Below, piece by piece: positions 43,380 through 53,042 of a stretch of DNA of 64,000 nt. The notes beneath the pieces were generated by a model. It was not told the origin of the DNA, made no database searches, and worked only from the letters and a program-made list of their open reading frames with translations. Both the position numbers and the translations under genes were made by a program. The stretch comes from Kineococcus rubinsiae (GTDB lineage Bacteria > Actinomycetota > Actinomycetes > Actinomycetales > Kineococcaceae). The stretch spans positions 186,001 through 250,000 of the forward strand of contig NZ_VWPY01000001.1 of assembly GCF_011839805.1 (NCBI RefSeq), given 5' to 3'. Every line of letters starts with the position of its first letter. Position 1 is the first letter of the stretch.

Positions 43380-44372
43380 TCACAGGACGAAGCTGATCAC
43401 CAGGTAGGCCAGCGAGGCGAACAGCGCCGCCGCCGGCAGGGTGAGGACCCAGGCCACGACCATCGAGCGGGCGACGCCCCAGCGCACGGCGGAGAGCCGC
43501 TTGGTCGCCCCGACACCCATGATCGCGGAGCTGATCGTGTGGGTCGTGGAGATGGGGGCCTGGAAGCCGATGGCCGCCACGTACAGGACGGCCGCGGAGA
43601 CCGACTCCGCCGCGAAGCCGCGGGCCGGGTCGAGGTGGATGATCCGGCGGCCCAGGGTGCGCATGATGCGCCAGCCGCCCGAGTAGGTGCCCAGGCTGAT
43701 GGCCAGCGCCGAGGACACCTTGACCCACCACGGGATGTCGGTGCCGGCGTGGAAGCCGCCCGCGACGAGCGCGAGCACGATGACGCCCATGGTCTTCTGC
43801 GCGTCCTGCAGGCCGTGCCCGAGGGCCATGGCGGCGGCCGAGACGGTCTGCGCGAGGCGGAAGCGACGGTGCGCCGGGCCGGGCGCGGCCCGGCGGCAGG
43901 CCCAGAGGATGCCGACCATGGCCAGGTAGGCGAGCACGAAGCCGGCCAGCGGCGACAGCACCATCGGCACGACGACCTTGTCGAGGACGACGGCCCAGTG
44001 CACCGTGGTGCTGGCTGCGATGCCCGCGCCGGCCAGCGCGCCGATGAGCGCGTGCGAGCTGGACGAGGGCAGCCCCAGGCGCCACGTGACGAGGTTCCAG
44101 GCGATGGCGCCGAAGAGCGCGGACAGCACGACGGCCATGCCGTCGATGCCCGTGCCGACGCTGACGATGCCGCTGCCGATGGTCTGCGCGACGCCGACGC
44201 CGAGGAACGCGCCGATGAGGTTGAAGACGGCAGCCATGGCCAGCGCGACGCGCGGGGTCAGCGCGCGGGTCGAGACCGACGTCGCGATGGCGTTCGCGGC
44301 GTCGTGGAAGCCGTTGGTGAAGTCGAAGCCGAGGGCCACGACGATGACGAGGAGGACGAGGGCGAGCTCCAC
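43380..44372 (-). CDS. pit: Low-affinity inorganic phosphate transporter, Pit family
   Basis: 330 residues, about ten membrane helices. The two inverted Pit repeats carry the signature G-F-D-F-T-N-G-F-H-D-A-A-N-A-I-A near the start and G-A-T-K-R in the second half; H-G-L-Q-D-A-Q-K-T-M-G is also typical. It imports metal-phosphate by proton symport. It stands four bases after the DUF47 gene, an established pair, and faces the high-affinity pstSCAB operon. Confidence 0.94.
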   Translation of the reverse strand: MELALVLLVIVVALGFDFTNGFHDAANAIATSVSTRALTPRVALAMAAVFNLIGAFLGVGVAQTIGSGIVSVGTGIDGMAVVLSALFGAIAWNLVTWRLGLPSSSSHALIGALAGAGIAASTTVHWAVVLDKVVVPMVLSPLAGFVLAYLAMVGILWACRRAAPGPAHRRFRLAQTVSAAAMALGHGLQDAQKTMGVIVLALVAGGFHAGTDIPWWVKVSSALAISLGTYSGGWRIMRTLGRRIIHLDPARGFAAESVSAAVLYVAAIGFQAPISTTHTISSAIMGVGATKRLSAVRWGVARSMVVAWVLTLPAAALFASLAYLVISFVL

Positions 44373-44376
44373 CGGC

Positions 44377-44997
44377 TCAGGACTCCTTGACCGCGATCGT
44401 CTCCACCGTGTGCGCGACGTGCTCGAAGGCGTCCGCCGCCTCCTCCAGCGTCTCGATGATCTCCTTGTGCTTCATGATCTCGATGGCGTCGTAGCCGCCG
44501 TCGAACAGCTTCACCAGCAGCCGCCGGTGGACCTGGTCCGCCTGGTTCTCCAGCCGGTTGATCTCGACCCAGTAGTCGGCGAGGTCGGACAGCGAGCGCA
44601 GCCGCGGCATCGCCTCGGCCGTCAGCTCCGCCTGGCGCGCCAGGACCTGCACGAGCTCGGCCACGGCCTCGGGCAGCGTGCCGACGCGGTACAGGACCAT
44701 CAGGTCGACCGCGGCCTGCATGAGGTCCAGGCAGTCGTCGAGGCGGGAGGCGAGCTGGTAGATGTCCTCCCGGTCGAACGGGGTGACGAAGGAGGAGTTC
44801 AGCCGCCGCATGACGGCGTGGGCGGACTCGTCCCCCGCGTGCTCGATCTCCTCCATCCGCAGCGCGAGCTGCTCGCGGCGGGTCTGGTCGCTGCCGAGCA
44901 CCTCGGCGAGGACGGTGGTCGCCTCGACCAGGATCCGGCCGGTGGCGGCGAACAGCTCGTAGAACGAGTTGTCCTGGGGGGTCAGACGCAAGCGCAC
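44377..44997 (-). CDS. DUF47 PhoU-like accessory protein of Pit
   Basis: 206 residues, all helical, PhoU-like. The metal motifs are seen as E-I-E-H-A-G-D-E-S and R-L-D-D-C-L-D in the first half, and A-A-D-A-F-E-H-V-A at the end. DUF47 proteins bind and regulate Pit transporters. First gene of DUF47-pit, gap four bases. GTG start. Confidence 0.92.
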   Translation of the reverse strand: MRLRLTPQDNSFYELFAATGRILVEATTVLAEVLGSDQTRREQLALRMEEIEHAGDESAHAVMRRLNSSFVTPFDREDIYQLASRLDDCLDLMQAAVDLMVLYRVGTLPEAVAELVQVLARQAELTAEAMPRLRSLSDLADYWVEINRLENQADQVHRRLLVKLFDGGYDAIEIMKHKEIIETLEEAADAFEHVAHTVETIAVKES

Positions 44998-45104
44998 TCG
45001 AGGCTCCGGGGACGGTCGGCTCGTCGGGCACGGAGGACACCGGCCCGACCGGCGATGCTAGGGGCTCCCGGGGCCCACCTGCCCCCCCGCGTCCCGCCGA
45101 GGGG

Positions 45105-45314
45105 TCAGCGACCGCCCTCGTCGACGCCCAGGACGCGGTCCAGCTCACCCTCGGGCAGTGGCCCCTCACTCTCCGAGGCGGCCACGACCACCTCGGCGTA
45201 CAGCTCGATCTCCTCGGCGAGGGCGTCGTCCGCCAGGGCCGCGGGCACGGGGGCCACGGGGCCGGGCTGGGGGTCGCGCTCGTCGACGGTCTCGGGGTCG
45301 AGGGCGTGCGTCAT
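45105..45314 (-). CDS. Small acidic protein of unknown function
   Basis: 69 residues from an ATG at 45314. No signal peptide or membrane segment. Acidic helical core with A-D-D-A-L-A-E-E-I-E-L-Y-A-E-V-V and a C-terminal G-E-L-D-R-V-L-G-V. It resembles small conserved actinobacterial proteins of about this length without known role. The spacing to its neighbours (107 bases before DUF47 and 62 after the metallophosphoesterase) is compatible with a separate short gene. Confidence 0.65.
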   Translation of the reverse strand: MTHALDPETVDERDPQPGPVAPVPAALADDALAEEIELYAEVVVAASESEGPLPEGELDRVLGVDEGGR

Positions 45315-45376
45315 GGTGCGTCCACGGTACGCCCGCGGGCCCCGCCGCCTCAGGCGGTCCGCCGGACTCGTCGTGC

Positions 45377-47158
45377 TCAGGGGGCGGCCGGTGGCCGCGC
45401 GGGTGAGGTGGCGGGTGAGGGGGCGGGTGACGACGGCGCGGGCGACGTCCCGCCGGCGGAGCCGCTCGCCGACGGCGAGGCCGTGGGCGGCACCACCAGC
45501 GCCGGCTGCTCGTCGCCGGTGAGGACCGTGCGCTCCAGGCTGACCGAGGCGAGCCCGAGCCCGCCGACCGTGACCTCGTCGTAGGCCACGAGGCGCCCCG
45601 CGTCGGCGCCCGTGGTCCCGAAGTACAGCAGCGTCGCCTGCAGCGGGACGGGCTTGCCGTCGGCGAGGCGGTTGAGGCCCGCGGACGTCACGCCCGCACC
45701 GCCCGTGCTCCCCTCGACCATCGTCCGGGTGCCGGAGGCGTCGAGGGTGACGCTGCGCTTGTGCAGGTGCCCCGCGAGCACGAGCGGGACGCGGCCGCGC
45801 AGCGGCGCCAGCCCGGACGGGTCGTGCACGAGCGCGACGTCGACCGGGTCGTCGGGGTGCGCGGCGTCCCAGTCCTCCACGGCCTCGGCCAGGCGCCGGT
45901 TGGACTGCTCCTGCACGCGCTCGGCGCTGCCGGTGGCCTGGCTGCCCTCGCCGTCGGGCGTGAACACCGGGTCGCCGGTGCCCGCGAACCGCAGGCCGGC
46001 GACCTCGGCGGTCTGGCCGCCGTCCAGCACGGTGGCGCCCTCGGCCGCGACGGCGGCCTGCGTCTGGGAGGAGTCGTGGTTGCCGCGCACGAAGACGTAG
46101 GGCACCCCGAGGCCGGGGATGCGGCCCAGGTAGGACGACTCCGCGGCGGAGCCCCACGTCGTGATGTCGCCGGTGTCGACGACGGCCTGCACCCCGAACT
46201 GGCCGACCAGGGACTTCGCGAGGTCGAAGCCGAGGGGGTTCAGGTGCAGGTCGGAGATGTGCAGGACCGTGGTGACGTCCTCCCCCAGCCCCGTCCCGGC
46301 CCCCGCCTGCGCGTCCCCGAGCACGGGCAGGTTGGCCGAGACCGCGTACAGCGTGCTGACGCTGGTGACGAGGTCGGACAGCCCGCTGCGGTAGCTCTCG
46401 AGGCGCTCCACGGCGCTGCGGGCGCTGGAGACGACGTAGGGCGCGCGCGAGAGCAGGCCCGTGAACCGCGGCTGGGACAGCGCCGCCGGGTCGAAGGTCG
46501 CGGCCGTCGCCCCGCCCGTGCCGAGGACGACGACGAGGCAGGTCGCGAGGGTCTGCAGCGCGCGCCGCCGCGCCCGGTAGACGACCACCCCGGCGAGCAG
46601 GGCGCCGGCGAGACCGCTGCCCGCGCTGTAGGCGACGGCGCGCAGCGTCGCGGCGCGGATGGTGTCGGTGACCGTGAGCTCCAGCGCGAGCAGCTGCTGC
46701 GGCGAGCGCACGAGGCGGGTGGCGGCGTCGAGGTCGACGGAGGTGATGTTGGCCGTGACGAGGACGGGCGCCGCGTGGGTGTCGAAGGAGACCTCGCCGA
46801 CGGGCGGGAGGTCGACCTGCACCCCGGGCTGCAGGCTGGGGTGGACCCGGACCTCGGTCTGCAGGGGCCCGACGTAGGTGGTCGTCCCCGGCGCGAGCGT
46901 GAAGCCGATGCCGGCCCCCGCGGTCGTCACGAGCAGGACGCCGACCCACGGCAGCACCGCGCGGGCGACCCGGAGCCCGAGCTGGGGCCCGCGCCGGTGC
47001 CCGACGCCGTCGGCCAGCGCGCGGCCGCGGTCGCCGACGGCCGTCGGCGACCACCAGCGCGCGGGCCGGGGCACCCGCGCGGAGCGCGCCGGGCGGCCGG
47101 GCGGCGTGGCCGGGGGCGGCGACGGGGGCGGCGGGGCCGGTGGCGGTGAGGAGGACAT
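45377..47158 (-). CDS. Membrane-bound metallophosphoesterase
   Basis: 593 residues. A Pro-rich N-terminus (1-45), one or two membrane segments about 70-92 and 185-205 and another near 220, with an extracytoplasmic beta domain between. The calcineurin-like domain (about 315-560) has all metal motifs: H-I-S-D-L-H, T-G-D-I, G-N-H-D and A-G-H-L-H. The topology places the catalytic domain on one side with the last hydrophobic segments before it. C-terminus is Ser/Pro-rich. Substrate not known; nucleotides or phospholipids are possible. ATG at 47158. Confidence 0.87.
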   Translation of the reverse strand: MSSSPPPAPPPPSPPPATPPGRPARSARVPRPARWWSPTAVGDRGRALADGVGHRRGPQLGLRVARAVLPWVGVLLVTTAGAGIGFTLAPGTTTYVGPLQTEVRVHPSLQPGVQVDLPPVGEVSFDTHAAPVLVTANITSVDLDAATRLVRSPQQLLALELTVTDTIRAATLRAVAYSAGSGLAGALLAGVVVYRARRRALQTLATCLVVVLGTGGATAATFDPAALSQPRFTGLLSRAPYVVSSARSAVERLESYRSGLSDLVTSVSTLYAVSANLPVLGDAQAGAGTGLGEDVTTVLHISDLHLNPLGFDLAKSLVGQFGVQAVVDTGDITTWGSAAESSYLGRIPGLGVPYVFVRGNHDSSQTQAAVAAEGATVLDGGQTAEVAGLRFAGTGDPVFTPDGEGSQATGSAERVQEQSNRRLAEAVEDWDAAHPDDPVDVALVHDPSGLAPLRGRVPLVLAGHLHKRSVTLDASGTRTMVEGSTGGAGVTSAGLNRLADGKPVPLQATLLYFGTTGADAGRLVAYDEVTVGGLGLASVSLERTVLTGDEQPALVVPPTASPSASGSAGGTSPAPSSPAPSPATSPARPPAAP

Positions 47159-47219
47159 CCGGCCTCCATCCTCCCCCATGGGCGCGGAGGGCGGGCGGTC
47201 CCGGCGGGGCGCGGTGGAC

Positions 47220-47272
47220 GGCCCGGACGCAGGGGGTGGCCCGGACGCGGGGGTGGAACGGACGCGGGGGGT
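47220..47272. repeat. Three imperfect ~18-bp G-rich repeats before the SDR gene
   Basis: Units at 47220, 47238 and 47255 follow the pattern GG(CC/AA)CGGACGC(A/G)GGGGT. The last is followed by GTGGG; a 17-base match to it (CGGACGCGGGGGGTGGG) recurs at 50009-50025 before the cysteine desulfhydrase-like gene. Several runs of five or six G on the plus strand. Confidence 0.7.
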
Positions 47273-47302
47273 GGGCGGCGCCGGACGGGGTAGGAGGCCC
47301 GC

Positions 47303-48151
47303 ATGACCTCGACCTCCCCCGGAACCGTCCCCCGCGACCTGCGCAGCGCCGAGCCCTCCGGTCCTCCCGGGCCGGCCGTCGTGACCGGCTCGGAGTCGGG
47401 CATCGGCCGCGCGGTGGCCGTCGAGCTGGCCCGCCGCGGCCACGACGTGGGCGTCACCTGGTTCCAGTCCGAGGCGGAGGGCGAGGCGACGGCTGCGGAG
47501 GTGCGCGGGCTGGGCCGGCGCGCGGAGGTCCGGCACCTGGACCTGCGCGAGCCGGTCGCGGCCGGCGAGGTCGTGGCCGGGCTGGCCGAGGCCCTCGGCG
47601 GGGTGGAGGTCCTCGTCAACGTGGCGGGCACGGGGACGTCGACGCTGCTGCTGGACACGAGCTACGAGCACTGGCGCGAGGTCCTGGCCACCGACCTCGA
47701 CGGCGCCTTCTGCTGCCTGCAGCAGGCCGGGCGCGCGATGGTCGCCGCCGGCCGCGGCGGGCGCATCGTCAACATCACGAGCGTGCACGAGCACCAGCCG
47801 CGCGTGGGCGCGGGCGCCTACTGCGCGGCCAAGGGCGGGCTGGGGATGCTGACCCGGACCGCCGCGATCGAGCTCGCCGAGCACGGCATCACCGTCAACG
47901 CGGTCGCCCCGGGCGAGATCTCGACGCCCATGACGGGGCAGACCGACGTCGACCCGCACACCGAGAGCCGGCCGGGGGTGCCGCTGCGGCGCCCCGGGGA
48001 CGCGCGCGAGATCGCCGCGGTCGTCGGCTTCCTCTGCTCGCCCGAGGCCTCCTACGTGACGGGCCAGTCGTGGGCGGTGGACGGCGGGATGCTGCAGATG
48101 GGCCCGATGGCGGGCTCGCACCTCACCTCCGACGACTGGCGTCGCCCGTGA
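47303..48151 (+). CDS. Short-chain dehydrogenase/reductase
   Basis: 282 residues. After about 25 flexible residues, the cofactor loop [14 protein letters not shown] (NAAG position), catalytic S in N-I-T-S-V-H, and Y-C-A-A-K. AGGAGG upstream of the ATG. The C-terminus V-D-G-G-M-L-Q is a normal classical SDR end. It is a NAD(P)-dependent oxidoreductase for a sugar, alcohol or ketone; the relatives with T-G-S-E-S-G-I-G are often annotated as sugar dehydrogenases. No operon partner. Confidence 0.9.
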   Translation: MTSTSPGTVPRDLRSAEPSGPPGPAVVTGSESGIGRAVAVELARRGHDVGVTWFQSEAEGEATAAEVRGLGRRAEVRHLDLREPVAAGEVVAGLAEALGGVEVLVNVAGTGTSTLLLDTSYEHWREVLATDLDGAFCCLQQAGRAMVAAGRGGRIVNITSVHEHQPRVGAGAYCAAKGGLGMLTRTAAIELAEHGITVNAVAPGEISTPMTGQTDVDPHTESRPGVPLRRPGDAREIAAVVGFLCSPEASYVTGQSWAVDGGMLQMGPMAGSHLTSDDWRRP

Positions 48152-48190
48152 GGTCGCGCCCCGGGGGCCGCACCCGCCGGCGCCCGCTAG

Positions 48191-48207
48191 TCTTGACCTG
48201 TTCAAGA
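48191..48207 (+). promoter_or_regulatory. Inverted repeat in the catalase promoter
   Basis: TCTTGA (48191-48196) and TCAAGA (48202-48207) around five bases. TAGTCT (48188-48193) could be a -10, in which case the repeat overlaps the transcription start, as expected for a repressor site. It lies 57 bases before the GTG. Confidence 0.5.
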
Positions 48208-48263
48208 TCCACTGCTCGACCGGTGGGGCCCCGGCCCCGCCGCAGCCGACGAGAGGACGTGCC

Positions 48264-49919
48264 GTGACCGACGTCGCCAGCCAGAGCTCCACCCCCTCCG
48301 ACGACCGCCCCGTCCTGACCACGCGCCAGGGCCACCCGGTCTACGACAACCAGAACCAGCGCACCGTCGGGGCCCGCGGTCCCGCGACGCTGGAGAACTA
48401 CCAGTTCCTCGAGAAGATCAGCCACTTCGACCGCGAGCGGATCCCCGAGCGGGTCGTGCACGCGCGCGGCGCCACCGCGTTCGGCTACTTCGAGGCGTAC
48501 GGCAACTTCGGCGACGAGCCGATCGCGAGCAAGACCCGCGCCAAGCTGTTCCAGGAGGAGGGCAAGCGCACCGACCTGGCCATCCGCTTCTCCACCGTCG
48601 CCGGCGGCCGCGACTCCGCCGAGACGCTGCGCGACCCGCGCGGCTTCGCGGTCAAGCTGTACACCGAGGACGGCAACTGGGACCTCGTCGGCAACAACCT
48701 GGGCGTCTTCTTCATCCGCGACGCGATCAAGTTCCCGGACTTCATCCACTCCCAGAAGCCGGACCCGGTCTCCTTCGACCGCCAGGTCCCCAACCGCGTG
48801 TTCGACTTCGCGAGCCAGACGCCCGAGTCGCTGCACATGTTCACCCTCGTGTTCAGCCCGCGCGGGATCCCCGCGAGCTACCGCACCCAGCAGGGCTTCG
48901 GCGTGAACACCTACCGGTGGGTCAACGCCGAGGGCGACACGCTGCTGGTCAAGTACCACTGGCACCCGAAGCAGGGCGTGAAGAGCTGGACGGCGGCCGA
49001 CGCCGCGGCCGTGCAGGCGCAGGACCTCGGCCCGCACACGCGCGACCTGTACGACGCCATCGACGCGGGCGAGTTCCCCGAGTGGGAGCTGCTCGTCCAG
49101 ACGATGAGCGACGAGGACCACCCCGAGCTCGACTTCGACCCGCTGGACGACACCAAGGTGTGGCCCGAGAACCTGTTCCCGCTCACGCCGATCGGGAGGA
49201 TGGTCCTCAACCGCAAGCCGGTGGACTTCTTCACCGAGAGCGAGCAGATCGCCTTCGGCACCGGTGTGCTGGTGGACGGCCTGGACTTCTCCGACGACAA
49301 GATGCTCGTCGGCCGGACGTTCTCCTACTCCGACACCCAGCGCTACCGCGTCGGCCCGAACTACCTGCAGCTGCCCGTGAACCGGCCGAAGACCCCGGTG
49401 GCGACCAACCAGCGCGACGGGCAGATGGCCTACCAGCAGGACGGCCGGGGCGAGAACCCGACGGTGAACTACGAGCCGTCCATCATCGGCGGCCTGCGCG
49501 AGGGCACCTACCCCTCCCACGACGAGCAGGGCCCGGTCATCTCCGGCCGCGTCACCCGCAAGCGGATCCCGGTCACCAACGACTACCAGCAGGCCGGTGA
49601 GCGCTTCCAGCTGTCCGAGGACTGGGAGAAGGACGAGCTCGTCGCGAACTTCGTCGACGCGCTGTCGCAGTGCATCCGCCCCATCCAGGAGCGCATGGTC
49701 TGGCACATGTTCATGGCCGACGACGAGTACGGCCGCCGCGTCGGCGAGGGCCTCGGCATCACCGCCGACGACGTCCGCCACCTGGAGCCCCTGCAGACGC
49801 AGACGCTGACCGAGGAGGAGCTCACCCGCGCCGCTAACCTCGGCAAGAACGGCCCCCGCGACGTGACGGGCCTCGTCATGACGCACGCCGTGCCGAACGA
49901 GCGCGACGCCCGGGTCTGA
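48264..49919 (+). CDS. katA: Monofunctional heme catalase
   Basis: 551 residues, small-subunit type. Catalytic H66 in [11 protein letters not shown] and Asn in [10 protein letters not shown]; the heme-ligand Tyr in F-S-Y-S-D-T-Q-R-Y. It turns hydrogen peroxide into water and oxygen in the cytosol. GTG start with GAGAGG upstream. An inverted repeat before it may bind a peroxide-responsive or Fur-type regulator; a large hairpin follows it. Confidence 0.95.
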   Translation: MTDVASQSSTPSDDRPVLTTRQGHPVYDNQNQRTVGARGPATLENYQFLEKISHFDRERIPERVVHARGATAFGYFEAYGNFGDEPIASKTRAKLFQEEGKRTDLAIRFSTVAGGRDSAETLRDPRGFAVKLYTEDGNWDLVGNNLGVFFIRDAIKFPDFIHSQKPDPVSFDRQVPNRVFDFASQTPESLHMFTLVFSPRGIPASYRTQQGFGVNTYRWVNAEGDTLLVKYHWHPKQGVKSWTAADAAAVQAQDLGPHTRDLYDAIDAGEFPEWELLVQTMSDEDHPELDFDPLDDTKVWPENLFPLTPIGRMVLNRKPVDFFTESEQIAFGTGVLVDGLDFSDDKMLVGRTFSYSDTQRYRVGPNYLQLPVNRPKTPVATNQRDGQMAYQQDGRGENPTVNYEPSIIGGLREGTYPSHDEQGPVISGRVTRKRIPVTNDYQQAGERFQLSEDWEKDELVANFVDALSQCIRPIQERMVWHMFMADDEYGRRVGEGLGITADDVRHLEPLQTQTLTEEELTRAANLGKNGPRDVTGLVMTHAVPNERDARV

Positions 49920-49936
49920 GGCAGCACCCCCGGCCA

Positions 49937-49974
49937 CGACAGGCGCCGGTCCCCGCGGGGGCCGGCGCCTGTCG
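49937..49974 (+). terminator. Hairpin terminator of the catalase gene
   Basis: 13-base arms (49937-49949, 49962-49974) pair perfectly, and the 12-base loop can itself form CCCC/GGGG pairs. Confidence 0.8.
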
Positions 49975-50020
49975 CCGTCCCGGCTACGGTGGGTGTCCAG
50001 GCAGGGTCCGGACGCGGGGG

Positions 50021-51112
50021 GTGGGTGTGCAGGAGTCGGTCACCGACCGCGCCTGGGTGCACCGCGCGGTCCGGGTCGTCGAGGCGGACGGCAACCGCAG
50101 CGCCGACACCCACCTGCGGGTCTTCCCGCTGCCGGCCGCGTGGGGCGTCGACCTGTACCTCAAGGACGAGTCGACCCACCCGACCGGCTCGCTGAAGCAC
50201 CGCCTCGCGCGCTCGCTGTTCCTCTTCGGCCTGGCCAACGGCGACATCCGCCCGGGCACCCGCCTCGTCGAGGCCTCCAGCGGGTCCACCGCCGTCTCCG
50301 AGGCCTACTTCGCCCGGCTCGTCGGCCTGGAGTTCACGGCCGTCGTGCCCGCGACCACGGCCACCGCCAAGCTCGACCTCATCCGCCGCCACGGCGGCCA
50401 CCTGCACCTCGTCGACGACCCCGGCGAGGTCTACGCCGCCGCGGAGCGCCTGGGCGCGCAGCCGGGCTGGCACTACTTCGACCAGTTCTCGACGGCCTCG
50501 ACGGTCACGGACTGGCGGGGCAACAACAACATCGCCTGCTCGATCTTCGAGCAGATGGCGCTGGAACCCCACCCCGAGCCGACGTGGATCGTGGTCGGCG
50601 CCGGGACGGGCGGCACGAGCGCGACGATCGGCCGCTACTGCCGCTACCAGCGCCACGCCACGCTGCTCGCGGTCGCGGACCCGGAGGGTTCGGCCTTCTC
50701 CGAGGGCTGGCGCACGGGCTCGCGCACCGTGACGGCGCGCGGCTCCCGGATCGAGGGCATCGGCCGCCCCCGGGTGGAGCCGTCGTTCGTGCCGTCGGTC
50801 ATCGACGAGATGGTGCAGGTCCCCGACGAGGAGTCGGTCGCGGCGATGCGGATGCTGCTGGAGGTCCTCGGGGTCCGCGCGGGCGCGTCGACGGGGACGA
50901 ACCTGGTCGCCGCCCTGCAGCTCGTGGACCGCATGCGCCGGGCGGGGCAGCGCGGAAGCGTCGTCACGCTCATCTGCGACGACGGCGACCGCTACCTCGA
51001 CACCTACTACGACGACGCGTGGGTCGCGGGCCGCGGGATGGACCTGGCCGCGGCCCGCACCCGGCTCACGCCGCTGTTCGGCGACCCGCCGCTGGGCCCG
51101 CCGGCCCGCTGA
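50021..51112 (+). CDS. PLP-dependent Cds1-like L-cysteine desulfhydrase
   Basis: 363 residues, fold type II PLP enzyme of the cysteine synthase superfamily. K59 in [12 protein letters not shown] is the Schiff-base lysine; S-S-G-S-T is the substrate loop and V-G-A-G-T-G-G-T the phosphate loop. The length and the S-L-K-H-R motif fit the actinobacterial Cds1 group, which degrades L-cysteine to pyruvate, sulfide and ammonia, rather than CysK or CysM. GTG at 50021 or 50027 could both start it. Alone, after the catalase terminator. Confidence 0.85.
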   Translation: MGVQESVTDRAWVHRAVRVVEADGNRSADTHLRVFPLPAAWGVDLYLKDESTHPTGSLKHRLARSLFLFGLANGDIRPGTRLVEASSGSTAVSEAYFARLVGLEFTAVVPATTATAKLDLIRRHGGHLHLVDDPGEVYAAAERLGAQPGWHYFDQFSTASTVTDWRGNNNIACSIFEQMALEPHPEPTWIVVGAGTGGTSATIGRYCRYQRHATLLAVADPEGSAFSEGWRTGSRTVTARGSRIEGIGRPRVEPSFVPSVIDEMVQVPDEESVAAMRMLLEVLGVRAGASTGTNLVAALQLVDRMRRAGQRGSVVTLICDDGDRYLDTYYDDAWVAGRGMDLAAARTRLTPLFGDPPLGPPAR

Positions 51113-51152
51113 ACCGGCCGGCGCTGCGGCCCGCGGCTCGGAGCTCCAGCAG

Positions 51153-52202
51153 TCAGAACTCCAGCAGCACCTTGCTCGACGCCGTGGCGTCCAGCGCCAG
51201 CTCGAACGCCGCCAGGGTGTCGTCCACGCCGAGGACGTGGGTGACGACCGCGTCGGCCTGCAGGCTGCCGTCCGCGAGCGCCGCGAGCACGTCGTCCAGC
51301 TCGTCGGTGAACCGGAAACTGCCCCGCAGGTCCAGCTCGCGGGTGATGGCCAGCGAGATCAGCGCGGGCTGCTCCCCCGAGGGCAGGAGCCCGACCATGA
51401 CGACCGTGCCGCCGCGCGCGGCCCCGCGGACGGCCGAGGCGAGCCCGCGCGGGGAGCCGGAGGACTCGAACACGACGTCCGCGGCGACGGCCGCCACGGC
51501 GTCGGCGTCCGCGGCCGCGACGGTGTCCGTCGCGCCGAGCTCGCGGGCCACGGTCAGGGGGTGCTCGTGCACGTCGGTGACGACGATCTCCGCGGCACCC
51601 GCGCGCCGCAGGACCGCGACGACGAGCAGGCCGATGGGGCCGCAGCCGATCACGAGGACCTTCTTGCCGGCGACGTCCCCGGCCCGGCGCACGGCGTGCC
51701 AGGCCACGGCGGCGGGTTCGGCCACGGCGGCCGTGCGCAGCGACAGGCCTCCGGGCAGCGGGCGCAGCATCCCCGCGCGCAGCACGGCGTGGCGGGCGAA
51801 GGCGCCCTCGGTGTGCGGGGACCGGGCCGCGCTGCCCAGGTAGGTCCCGGCCGGGGAGAGGTTCGGACGCCCGGGCGGGAACGCGGCGGCGGCGTCCGTG
51901 GTCCCGGCGGGGTGCACCGCGACCTCCGTCCCGGCGGGCGGCCCGGAACCGTCCGCGGCGGCGGTCACGACCGTGCCGACGACCTCGTGGCCGAGCACCA
52001 TGGGCGCGCGCAGCACGGACTCCCCCGCGGCCCCGTGGGTCCAGTAGTGCAGGTCGGAGCCGCAGATCCCCCCGTAGGCGATGCGCACGACCGCCTCGTC
52101 GGGGGCGGGTGCGGGCACGGGGCGCTGCTCGACGCGCAGGTCGCGCACGCCGTGCACGACGACCGCGACGTCCTGCGCGGGAACGGGTTCGGGTGTGGTC
52201 AC
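51153..52202 (-). CDS. idnD: L-idonate 5-dehydrogenase-like alcohol dehydrogenase
   Basis: 349 residues, medium-chain dehydrogenase. Catalytic zinc ligands C47 (G-G-I-C-G-S-D-L-H-Y), H72-E73 and E162 are present; the NAD fold has G-C-G-P-I-G. L-D-L-R-G-S-F-R-F-T and A-P-M-V-L-G-H-E-V match L-idonate dehydrogenases. The four-Cys structural zinc lobe is missing: the corresponding segment (about 98-130) is Ala/Pro/Gly-rich without Cys. It follows idnO by eleven bases with AGGAG before its GTG. The pair would convert idonate to 5-ketogluconate and gluconate. Confidence 0.83.
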   Translation of the reverse strand: MTTPEPVPAQDVAVVVHGVRDLRVEQRPVPAPAPDEAVVRIAYGGICGSDLHYWTHGAAGESVLRAPMVLGHEVVGTVVTAAADGSGPPAGTEVAVHPAGTTDAAAAFPPGRPNLSPAGTYLGSAARSPHTEGAFARHAVLRAGMLRPLPGGLSLRTAAVAEPAAVAWHAVRRAGDVAGKKVLVIGCGPIGLLVVAVLRRAGAAEIVVTDVHEHPLTVARELGATDTVAAADADAVAAVAADVVFESSGSPRGLASAVRGAARGGTVVMVGLLPSGEQPALISLAITRELDLRGSFRFTDELDDVLAALADGSLQADAVVTHVLGVDDTLAAFELALDATASSKVLLEF

Positions 52203-52213
52203 GGGATCTCCTG

Positions 52214-52996
52214 TCAGAGGACGGCGAGCATGCCGCCGTCGACGTGCAGCACCTGGCCGTTGACGAAGTCGGAAGCGGGCGAGGAGAGGAAGACGAGCGC
52301 GCCGACGAGTTCGTCGACGGTGCCCCAGCGCCCCGCGGGCGTGCGGGAGCGCACCCAGGCGCTGAACTGCTCGTCGGCCACCAGGGCCGCGGTCAGCTCG
52401 GTCTCGAAGTAGCCGGGCCCCAGGCCGTTGACCTGGATGCCCGCGGGGGCGAGGTCGGCGCACATGCCCTTGGTGAGCATCTTCAGGCCGCCCTTGGTCG
52501 CGGAGTACGGCGCGATGCCGGGCCGGGCGACCTCGCTCTGCACCGACAGGACGTTGACGATCTTCCCGCGCCCGCGCGGCACCATCCGGCGGCCCACCTC
52601 GCGCGCCACGTAGAACGCGCTCGTGAGGTTGGTGTCGAGGATGCGCCGCCAGTCCTCGTCGGAGAACTCGGTGAAGGGGGCGCGCTGCTGCATGCCGGTG
52701 TTGTTGACGAGGACGTCCAGGGGGCCGACCTCGTCCTCGATGCGGGCCACGCCCGCGGCCACGGCCGCGGAGTCGGTGACGTCGAAGACGCCCGCGACGG
52801 CTCGGCCCCCGGTCTGCTCGGCGAGCTCCTCGCACGTGGCCTGCACGGCCGCGTCGGTGCGCCCGTTGACCACGACGGTGCAGCCCGCCTCGAGCAGTCC
52901 CCGCGCGAGCGCCCGCCCGATCCCCCGGCTGGACCCGGTGACCAGGGCGGTGCGGCCGCTGATGTCGAAGAGCTGGTGCGTCACGCGGGCCATCAT
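52214..52996 (-). CDS. idnO: Gluconate 5-dehydrogenase-like SDR
   Basis: 260 residues, classical SDR. T-G-S-S-R-G-I-G at 20-27, N-N-T-G, S-V-Q-S as catalytic Ser region, Y-S-A-T-K, and C-terminal V-D-G-G-M. The substrate region R-A-P-F-T-E-F-S-D-E-D-W is as in gluconate 5-dehydrogenases. It reduces 5-ketogluconate to gluconate or the reverse. Two ATGs at the start. First gene of idnO-idnD. No gluconate kinase or transporter is nearby. Confidence 0.85.
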   Translation of the reverse strand: MMARVTHQLFDISGRTALVTGSSRGIGRALARGLLEAGCTVVVNGRTDAAVQATCEELAEQTGGRAVAGVFDVTDSAAVAAGVARIEDEVGPLDVLVNNTGMQQRAPFTEFSDEDWRRILDTNLTSAFYVAREVGRRMVPRGRGKIVNVLSVQSEVARPGIAPYSATKGGLKMLTKGMCADLAPAGIQVNGLGPGYFETELTAALVADEQFSAWVRSRTPAGRWGTVDELVGALVFLSSPASDFVNGQVLHVDGGMLAVL

Positions 52997-53042
52997 GGCC
53001 CGGCGCGCCCGCGCCGTCGCCCGGCGGCCCTAGCCTGCGGGG

